64,000 nt of DNA from Exophiala sp. HKRS030 (lineage: Eukaryota > Ascomycota > Eurotiomycetes > Chaetothyriales > Herpotrichiellaceae): positions 3,257,859-3,321,858 of the forward strand of contig JAHWDD010000008.1 of the NCBI GenBank assembly GCA_023897205.1, given 5' to 3'. This document shows, piece after piece, positions 54,195 through 64,000 of this stretch; positions within the stretch are counted from its first letter, which is position 1; each line of letters begins with the position of its first letter. Made by a program: the position numbers and the translations under genes. The notes beneath the pieces are model-generated. The model saw only the letters and a program-made list of their open reading frames with translations. It searched no databases and had not been told where the DNA came from.

Positions 54195-57100
54195 TGTTAC
54201 GTTTCGCTCCACATAGGGTGTCACAAGACATATAGTCTTAATAGGTAGGAAGTATAAGAGGCAAGGTCACTAAGAGCGCAGTACTTAAGCGAGTACAAGA
54301 GCGAAGTGATCACAACCAAAACATATAGGTATAATTATGAACTAAGTTAACTACGTGATAAAGCTATATAATAATTATTATTTATTTATACCTTCGCGCT
54401 TAGTGATACTCAGTACTACTTAGTGTTACTTAGCCTAATCACTATTAATTATAACTAAGTATAGTTAATCACCCTTAGTCACGTGATAACTCTTAACTTT
54501 AGTTATCTTAAGTTTCTCTTAGTATTTCTACCTTATAGAGTTAATAGCTATAATTATAGCTTTATCTATAGTCTATAGACTAGATTTATTTATAACACTT
54601 TTCCCCTTCTTCCTTATACGTTATTTATAACGTATATAAGGTAGGTATTTTTCCTTAGGCGCGTCTTTTATTTCTTTCTTTTCTCTATAGCTAATAATGC
54701 CTTAGTTCTAAGTCTTAAAGGTTAACTATTCTTTTATCTTTTATTATTATATTACTATTTTCTATATTAAGACCCTTAGTCACTAAAAAATTAGTATAAA
54801 TTATTATATTTCTTATTAGAATTTAAACTCTTTATGTTTTATATTAAATAATTATTTAAAATATTTATTCTATACTAAGAAAAGTGTGAAAAAATGTGAT
54901 AGAATATTTTTCGCGGAGAAATTTAATGCGCTAATTATATAGTGTAATTATTTAGTTAAAGTTACTCACTAAAAAGATAAGAATATTTAAAGAATATTAG
55001 TAGAGATTATATATATATAGCTTATTCTTTCTAAGATTAACACTAAATAGAAATGATTATAGTGAGAGACTAATAACTTATTAAATAAGTAAAAAAAAAT
55101 GTTAGTTTAGAAGCTAAAATCCTTAAATAAGCTAAATTATATAGATTTTCCCCTAATTACCTTATTTATAGTGCTTATAGAGCTAAATAATACTTAACTA
55201 AAGTAAATATTTAAGTTAAAGCCTAGGTTTATATCTTTTTTTCTAGGTTCTATCTTAATTAACTATTCCTTATAATTATTAAACACTATTAGTAAGTTAT
55301 CTCTTTCTCTTTTAATTATATTACTAAAGTATATTTTTTAAAAGGTATTTTATAGGTTTCTAGGTGTTTTCTTCTAATTTATATTTTAATTACTTAATAA
55401 GGTAGTATATTTTTCCTTTAATTCTAAAGTGATCTAAGATTCTTTTAATATTATATAATAATTATTATATTTCTTTATATATTAGTATTAACTTTAGTTT
55501 AGTGTTTAGTAATACCTTTTTAAGAAGTAATTTATAAAATACTAAGTAAATATTTATTTCTTTAAATAGTTTTAACTTAAATATTATTAGTTTAAGTTTT
55601 TTTTAATTTTATAAGGTTTAATCTTAATATAATTTAGTTTATTAAATAGTCTTTATATTTTAATATTTTTTTTAAAAAGGTATATTATCTTCTCTTTTAT
55701 AAAGTTTAGTCTTTTAGATCTTCACTTATTTATATTTTTAACTATTTTTTCTAATATTTTCTTAAGTTTTTACTTTAATAGTTTATATAGTGATTATAAC
55801 TTTTTAACTAAGATTACTACTTTTTTTATAATTAGTTTAATATCTCTTATGTCTTTCTTAATTTATAAATAGTATCTATAGTTTATATAGAATAGTAATA
55901 TTTCTATAGCTAAAGTACTATTATTATAAGTGAACTATATAATAAGTAGTAATAATATCTAGTTATTTTATTAAAAATTAATATAATATTATAAATACTA
56001 TTTTAGTGTTTAGTTTATTCTTTTTATTTATTTATTACTTTATAAATAGAACACTATTAATAACTTTTAATAAATTTCTATAAGATTTATTAATAATTAC
56101 TAAAATTATAATATAAATAGTTTATCTTAATTTAAGCGTATTTCTAATAGTATCTTATACTAACTAATAATATTTTTATAAAGAGTATAAATTAACTCTT
56201 TTACTATTAATACTTTCTTATATAGAATAAAATATATATATTTTATTAGGATATTATTTATTACTAATATACTATTAAAGTTTATATCTATAAGGGATTC
56301 TTTAAACTTAGATAACTTAGTAATAAAGTTTAATGTAATTATATATTATACTTTTTTTAGTATTATTAGTGTTTAAAGTAATCTATATAGTTTATATTAA
56401 GTATACTTTACTTTATAGTATATATTATAATTCTTAATATAGTTTATTATGTCTTTCCTAACTTCTTTCTAAGTAAAGTTTCTTATAACTAACTTAAGTA
56501 TTTTCTTAATACCTAAATATTTTACTAACTTATTATTAATATAGATAATAAGTAAGTAAAATAAATAAGTAAGTAAAATATCTCTTTAGATTTTCTAAAC
56601 CTAGGAAGTATTAGTTATAAAACTCAGGCTAAGTTCTATCACGTGCACTAACAAAATTAGGGTTATTTATGCAAAGTTCCTTTATACTAAGTTCTTAATA
56701 ACCACAATAGATAATGAGTTAAAACTTTAATTCGACACTTCTAATAGTTTATTTAGGTAGCTTACTTAAATTCATAGTCTTATCTTATTAGGTAAGTAAA
56801 GAAAGTGATAATGGAAATTTGAGATAGTGTAGAGGGCTAACTTAGGGTTAACCTAATTAGGAGCTCTCAATCTAGCTTAGGGTTAATAATTAAACCTAAT
56901 ATAGTATATTATATAGCTTTATAAGTGCGTAAGACTACGTGACTAACACTATCTTTATAGCTTATATATATAGTTAATAAGATAAACTTATAGAATATAA
57001 CATTTTAATCACTAACTTATTTATTTAGCTCTTAAGAATATTAGTTAATATGAAATATCTATTAGGACTTATGTTTTTAATAGAGTATTATGTCTTACTA

Positions 57101-60100
57101 TGTCTTCACTATAAAGTAAGTATTTAGCCCAGAAAGGTGATTAAAGTTTACTAGTGTAATGTTTATTAGTGAACTAGCTATTAACTTTAAGATATACTTA
57201 TATACGCTACTACGTTAACTATATAAGACCCCTTCACGATCTATATACTAATATAAAGTGCCTTAATACTTAAATTACCTATATTTATTAGGTATAGCTA
57301 TAATAACTATAATTACTTAACGCGGAGCTATAAGCGCTAAGAACATTATAATTAAGAGAAGTCTTATCTAAAGAGTGAGATTAGCTAAATATAGGTTTAG
57401 CTATAAATATTTTCTCACAGTTAATTCGCTAAGTACTAAACTATTAAAGATAAAGAAGAGAATAAACTAAAGAAGAGAAAAAAGGTAGTTATATTAATAA
57501 TTACCTTACTTCGTAGTAATTATGTATAGATATAGATAGTAAATTAGTAGAAGTAATAAGATAATGATTAATAACGAAAGTATCTTAAAGAAATGAATAA
57601 CCCGGAGAATCTAAGTAAGATATTAACGTGAGTTAGGGAGATAGGATAGACCGCGCACTTTAAGAGTAAAAACTTATTATTTATTCACGATACTAGTATA
57701 ATACTAATCATAAGAAAATGACTTAGTGATAGGTCTTATTAGTCACACTACACTAGTAAGACTTAAGAGCGATAGAAGTAACTTATAGCGGCGATAAAGA
57801 GTGTTAAACAAATAATTATGAAGTGCTATAAGCGTCTTATATGAGTCCCGCATAAGACATTACACTAGCTAAATAGGATTAACCCTAGTAAAGCTTCACT
57901 AATGCCATTTAAGGTTAAGAGCTCAAAAAAGTCTATACTAGATTACTATAAGTATATTAAGTAATATTTAGTTTACTGTCTTTATATGAGCTAGCTATCT
58001 CACTAAGAGGCTTAAGCTTAGTATAGTATTATGTTAACCCTTAATTAGTGGTAGCTCTTAGATTAGGTTAGTATTGTCGCTACGGAAGTGACTTATAGTG
58101 TGTAACTAGCACATAAAGCGATTAACGCTAACAATAAGAAGAATCACTAGGGGTGATACTAGGTACTAAATCAAGCTATCTTTAAGTTTTAAATCGTATC
58201 GTAAAAGCAGAACGTGACGTTTTAGGTCTATATTAACTTACTCTTACACTTTGCTACTATGTTAGGTATTTAAGAGCTAAGTGGTTAGATAAAGGCTTCT
58301 ATATTCACTAGTATACTGGCCGGCTTAATGTGATATAGTCACGTGATAATATTAGAGTATATCTTTAAAACACTTCTAGATAATCTCACTAAGCTTATTA
58401 TATTCTATATAGAATACTTCTCTAACTAATATTGTTAATAGCTAGTGAATAAAACCTATACACTATTTAGCACTATTATTTAATAAATAGTATATAGTAA
58501 GGACTACTATAAGAAGACTAGTGAATAAGCTAAGATAATATAAGATTAAGATAGATTAAGGTTATAATATCTTAGTTAGTTAATTACGCTAAGAGATATT
58601 AGGCACGCTCTCTAGGCCAGCATAAATAAAGTCACTTAGTTTCTAGATTAATTACTCTTTAAGCTGTGAATATTAGTGATTAAGCGAATTAACATGTAAT
58701 GAATTTAAGACTTACTAATATATTAAGGACTAGGCCACTTATTTATCACTAATTTGCGTAATTAATAGCTTTAATCTAGATAGAAGTTTCTAGCTAAGCG
58801 AGCTTATACGATATATAGGTAGTGATCTCTTAAAACCAGGTAAAGTCACGTAAAAGTGTAGATATACTTATATTAGGTAAAGGGTTTTTAAGCTATTTAA
58901 GCTGTTAATAATTATTTATAGGCTAGGTAGCCTAGTTAAGGACCTAAGGTAATAGAGATACTTCACTATAACGTGCAGTAAATAAGTGAGAACGTTAAGG
59001 TAGTTAATAGGTAGGTAGTGCTTATTACTAATTATAATAAGAGTTAAGCTATCCGTAGATTAGGTTATAAGGTGGCGCGATAGCTTTCGCTAAAGGAAAG
59101 CTAGAGATTAGTGATATATATCGCGTGGGTAATTCCATTCGAATAATATCTTCGCAAGGAGATAAATATTATCTTAGTGAATAACTTACTTATACTATAT
59201 TTATGAAAAGACGCTCGCTCTAGGCTTTATAATATAGTTACACTAAGTGCGAGCTTAGCGCGGTTATTTAGTGCTTACACTAAGGTTAAGCTTAGTGTGT
59301 CTATATATTAACACTTTACTATCACGTTAGTGCGTAAAATTAAAGGCATTATAATATAATAAGTAAAGATAAAGATTAAAGACTAGGCAGTAAATAACTT
59401 AATAAATAACTAGGTCACTAGTGCGCTATAATAGAAGGCTAAACTAAACTATATTTAGGATTTATAGGCTATATATAGTAGTGAGCTAGCTTATTTATAA
59501 TACGCACTAAATACTTAGTTCCTTAGCTATTTATAATCTAAGATAATAGAATAGTACCGCGAGATTAGCGGTATTTAGTATTAGTTCTTATTAGGCTTAA
59601 TAAAGGCTGTATTAAATACCGGTAAATCTATAAGGTAATCCCGTATTAAGCCTAATTCTAGTGATAAAGCTTAACCTATAAAGTGATAGTAGTGAGAAGA
59701 TATAGTGAGTAAGGCATTAATTTAATAGGAATTACAAGAGTTATTAGGGCTAGTCACAGTGTAAAAGAGTGTAAAGTAAGGGTAGGTAGTGAAGCGAATT
59801 CTAGTGATAAAGGCACTAGAGTAGCTAATTATAATATTATTAATAGGCGATAAGAAAAGTCTACTATTTATACTGCTAGTGATCTTAAAAGAGAGAGATA
59901 ATGAAACTACTATAGTGATAGTGCTATTTATCACATTAATCTGTGACATAATGTGATAAGCCTATAAGCTTAGTATTAACTGTATTCACTAGTAGTTTAC
60001 GTTAACTATGGGGTGTAAGGGACCGAAATAATGAGCTTATCTTGTGGTGATTAGCGCGAATCTCGTGAAGGCTAGTGAATTTATGTAGTATCTAGATCAC

Positions 60101-60407
60101 TTATAATGACTAAGTGTGTTAAAGAAGATCTTTATAGATAAGAGTTATACGCTAGTGCAGAATATTAGTTATTAAGAAGGACTCTTATAGGTAATTAGTT
60201 TATATCGCTATAACTACGCGATAGTCTTTCTCACCATAACTTTACTAGGATATATTAAATAACGTTTATAGTAAATAATATTAATTAATAAAGCTATCAT
60301 TATCTAGGTAAGCACCATTAAATATAATATTCAATATTAAGTGTAGGAAATCTCACGAACAAAAGATATAGCGTAGAAAGTAAAGAAAGTAGTTAGTTAG
60401 CTTAGAG

Positions 60408-60524
60408 CCTAACACTATTATACTATGAATAGGTAATCTATTCATATATAAAGTAAGTCTTAGTATAGAGAGTAGGTAAAATATCTATAGAGTAATCTAT
60501 TTATATACAAAATTTAAGCTTTCT
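60408..60524 (+). repeat. 117-bp direct repeat, copy B (possible LTR remnant)
   Basis: Second copy of the repeat at 54078-54194, in the same orientation. The transition-biased differences fit RIP acting after duplication. Confidence 0.6.
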
Positions 60525-63500
60525 ACACTTCACTTTTCTTATTAAGTAATTAAATATATTTAGTGCTATATTATAATGATCACTATGAATTTCATTAATA
60601 TTTTTTCTGTAGTTTATTTAATATACTTAATAGTTTATTTAGGCTTACTTTAAACTCTTTTAGCCTATCACGCGAGTTAGTAATGAATAATAATATCTTA
60701 AATCCTCACTAAAACACTTAACTATTCACTCTAACCCCGCTAGTTTAATGACTATAATCACTTATAACTTATGGCGTTATTCTCTGCACTAAGCACTAAA
60801 TATATTATACACCTAGAAAGAACTTAAAAGAATATTTAAAGAGAAAGTATAGCATTACTAAAGAGTGAGTAAAGAGCATTAAGGAATGAGTCACTACTTA
60901 GAATGTTACTATTAAGGTCACTAACTCACTAAATAATAGCTTACTCATTTATAGACTTTAATTCTTTAAGGGGTTTATCTATACTATCACTAATTTATGT
61001 AAATACTAAGTTACTAGTTAAGAGAAGATATAGAGACACTATAGCTATAAATATAGAGTTAACACTTAACGCTAATAAAATAAGCATTCTATATATTAGA
61101 AGGTTATCTTATAGCACTTCTTTATGAAAGCTAAAGCTAAGAATTATTAGGTAGTGTAATAAGCTCTTACCATTAATAATTTGAAGGCTAACTTAGGCGC
61201 TATAGATACTAAAAACCCTGAATCTTTACTTAGGACTTCTATACCTAGGTTAAATTCTAGGCGTCTTAGTTAATTACTTCGCCCTAATGTCTTTTAAGCT
61301 ATTCTATCTTAGGTTAAGAATACTATCTAGCGTAATAAAGTATATTACTAGTAAATTAGTGAACCTAATTATGTTTCTAAGATCTTTTCATAGTTATATA
61401 AGAGTTAATTTTATTATTATATCTTTAATATAAATACTAAGGTAGTGACTATATCTTATAAAACCCTTAAATCTTAATAGAATAATCTATATCTTTAGGA
61501 GATTTATATATTTATTAAGTGAGTAATGATTAAGATATATAAGTTAGTTCTAAAGCTACTATATATTAATACTAAAGTGCTAAACACATTTTAATTAGGT
61601 ATCACTAGTTAGAATCCGTTTTAAGCTCTTTAAAATTAGTTATTATTTTAGAAATATATAGCAATCTTTTAAGCATTATTATATTATTATATTCGCGTTT
61701 AGAAGGGTCATTTTAATGTGTAAAAGTTTGTTATTATGAAGAATTAATTAGAAGCGTTACTTCTTATGTTAAAGGTTAGTAAGAAGTTATTAATATGTTA
61801 TTCTTCTTTAGATATAGAGAATAATGTAGAGTTAAAAAAGAAAAATTATTACTTAGTGAAGAAAGAGAAAACTAAGAGAATTGCTGAGCTTAAACCTATA
61901 CTAAATCACTATATCTTTAATTTCTATATTATATTAATTTAGCACTAAATTATATATATATATAATAGTGCTATTATGTTATTTATTTATATATGAATAA
62001 CCATTATTTAAGGTTAAAATAAGATAAAGACTATTATATTTTAGTTTAAGGTATAAGTTACTAAACTACTAAGTAAGTTAATTTATTACTACTAATTAGT
62101 TTTACTTTAGAATACTTATAACATTAAAGAACATTAAAAGCTTTAAGATATTAAGTAGCTACTTAAGTAGCTATATAAGATATAAATCACTAATAATTCT
62201 TATAATTCTATTAATATTATAAGTAACTAGTGATTATATATAATAAAGGTTAAAGGCGCTATAATCCCTAAAGCATTAATTATCTAGGATAAGCGCGATT
62301 AAAATCTTATATATAGTAATATATAATATAATATTTAAGATCTAGTTAAAGAAATTATCACAGTATTATAGGAGGCTAAATAAATCTTCTATAATAAGCT
62401 ATACTTTAGCTTATCTAATATTCCTATATTTTATATTACTAAATTATAGAATAACTAATTTAATAACTAACCTAAATATAGTTTCATTAAGGAAGTTTAG
62501 AATACTATTCACTTTAAAGGCTATAAGACGTGGCTAATAAAGCGTATCATGTAAGATTAAAACCGCTTAAACACTATCTTTTATACTGAGTAATATAAGT
62601 ATAATGAGACTATTATATAGCTAATTTAGTTAAAGTTCACTAAAGAGTATAAACTAATGGATAAGGAATTTAAGGAGGCTCTCTTAGTAAGGTTATATAA
62701 AGGCTTTAGTTAGCTAATATAACGAGTTAAGTTCTTAGGAATTTATTAGCGAAACTTAGGTTTAGCGCTTCGTAATCTTTAACTACTATTTAAATTTCTT
62801 TTATTTATCTTAATATACTATAAATCCTAAATATATATATACGTATCTTATTTCTTTATTTAGTTTATCTTTCCTAAGTTTACTTAGTTACTTATTTAGT
62901 ATCTTACTCTTATCTAGTTATTCTATATATTACTATTAAAGGAGTGTAATATTCCTAAAGCTATAAGTAACTATTTATTTAATTAGGGGGTTAAGACATA
63001 ACTTAAAGATTATATATTTACTATATTATCTCACTAAAGTAAGAGAAGCATTAGATAAGCTCTCACTATTTAAAAATGGTGTTAAATCGCGATAACTATC
63101 GCTATTAAGTACTTTAGTGATCTTAAGTTTAAAGGTAATATTAATATTACTAGAGATAAAGATAATAATATGAACAAAAACATATGTACTAATGGCATTT
63201 CACTTCTAATATTATTTCACGCTTAGACTGCGCACACTAATATTACTAGTAACTAACTCTATAGTGATCGCACCATTAACTTTGCTAGACTCTTAATAAA
63301 CGCTAAGGTCTAGGTATATCTATAAACTAGTAAGCTTTAGTGAACATTATTTAAGGATAAAGTTTATGCGCTTCTCACTAGTAAGAGAGCTCAGTCTATC
63401 TTAATATAAGATCTTATCACTATTAGTATTTTATTTATGAAGAAGATTATAATCTATAGTTAGGCTTAACACTGTTTTATTTAGAGTTCTAAAGAGATTT

Positions 63501-63893
63501 AGATCATACTTTAGTGGCTATATTATAATCTAAATATATAATTTTAGTTTAATATTTAGTGTTAAATAATGAAAGTAGTTACTTCATAATTTCTTAAGGT
63601 TATTATTATTTTAGTGACTAGTGATAATAAGAGTTTAGTATTTATGCTCCTTATATTTTTACTTTAGTTATTAATGATAGTGATAATTATGTCGCTAGTT
63701 ATACTTAAGTAAGATATAGTCTAATAATTTTAAGATATTAATATTCTATATTCTGTTTAAAGCCTTAAAGATTATCCTAAATAATTTAGTGAAGTGGCTA
63801 TTCTCTTTATCTTTATTAAGTAAACTATTTAAGAGTTATTTTAAAAATGGATTAGTATTTAAGACACTAATTAACTTTTAGACTAAGTTATAG

Positions 63894-63976
63894 TAGGGTT
63901 AGGGTTAGGGTTAGGGTTAGGGTTAGGGTTAGGGTTAGGGTTAGGGTTAGGGTTAGGGTTAGGGTTAGGGTTAGGG
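63894..63976 (+). repeat. Telomere repeat array (TTAGGG)n
   Basis: About 13.7 perfect TTAGGG units reading 5' to 3' towards the right end, the orientation expected at a right chromosome end. It directly abuts the AT-rich block. Confidence 0.97.
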
Positions 63977-64000
63977 TAACCCTAACCCTAACCCTAACCC
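63977..64000 (-). repeat. Inverted telomere units at the very end
   Basis: Four TAACCC units follow the TTAGGG array head-to-head, with a GGGTAACCC junction. A natural chromosome end does not carry this orientation. A fold-back read or hairpin assembly artefact is the simplest cause. Confidence 0.9.

Larger units (their letters stand above)
53935..63893. other. AT-rich, RIP-like subtelomeric block
   Basis: From about 53.94 kb the composition changes sharply to long runs of TA/AT steps with stop codons in all frames. No gene or long frame exists; the single 75-codon frame near 59722-59949 is Ile/Ser-rich noise. This is the usual look of transposon or other repeated DNA after heavy RIP, in which C is changed to T on both strands. 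An internal 117-bp direct repeat suggests at least one former element. The block continues to the telomere without a return to normal composition. The original element family cannot be read any more. Confidence 0.75.

Noticed and set aside
59722..59949. 75-codon frame in the AT-rich block
   Set aside because: Ile/Ser/Thr-rich chance frame in AT-rich DNA with no similarity to a known domain.
1..64000. tRNA, rRNA and CRISPR elements
   Set aside because: None seen on reading; no cloverleaf with A/B boxes, rRNA-like stretch or regularly spaced repeat was found. A dedicated tRNA scan was not possible.

Overview
The window is the right end of a chromosome from a filamentous ascomycete (Pezizomycotina). 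The + strand ends in a TTAGGG telomere array. Genes have short introns of about 44-114 nt with GT..CTAAC/CTGAC..AG signals, and there are three Zn(II)2Cys6 regulators, a GPI-type aspartic protease, a CPAF-like S41 peptidase and a DAL5-type permease. Stop codons that look like C-to-T changes in CpA context, plus a ten-kilobase AT-rich block, point to repeat-induced point mutation (RIP). I name no genus. Exon coordinates were worked out by hand from reading frame, splice sites and branch points, and were not tested against transcripts.

Layout. 1-9.4 kb: a half-size HMT1/ABCB6-like ABC transporter cut by the window edge, a secreted S41 peptidase, a 2.7 kb stretch with no convincing gene, and an unknown basic protein. 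9.6-11.4 kb: an FHA-plus-kinase protein. 11.8-22.0 kb: a first metabolic group with a Zn2Cys6 factor, two SDR-fold proteins, a zinc-type MDR dehydrogenase, a cytosolic TAXI-type solute-binding protein, a double-cupin dioxygenase-like protein and a class II aldolase. 23.0-23.8 kb: a single-pass membrane protein with two HxxHC motifs. 24.8-35.1 kb: a decayed tract with a 1,638-codon Ser/Thr-rich surface protein gene carrying seven in-frame stops, a 154-codon gene with three, and one further fragment. Every internal stop is one C-to-T step from CAG or CAA.

35.4-47.3 kb: a second metabolic group with a beta-propeller lactonase, a 2-hydroxyacid dehydrogenase lacking its NAD-binding Rossmann segment, a DAL5/ACS-family permease with one GC-AG intron, a PrpF-type isomerase, a divergent MmgE/PrpD-family protein and a Zn2Cys6 factor. 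Together these suggest uptake and breakdown of an unsaturated or lactone-forming polycarboxylic acid. The substrate is an inference. 47.9-53.2 kb: an aspartic protease, another Zn2Cys6 factor and a DUF5519 (luciferase-domain) protein. 53.9-63.9 kb: AT-rich, gene-free, RIP-like DNA with a 117-bp ungapped direct repeat 6,330 bp apart. 63.9-64.0 kb: about 13.7 TTAGGG units followed by four units in the opposite orientation, most likely an assembly fold-back.

The best candidates for something new are the PrpF/MmgE-PrpD/lactonase/permease group, the Rossmann-less dehydrogenase inside it, and the TAXI/double-cupin/class II aldolase group.
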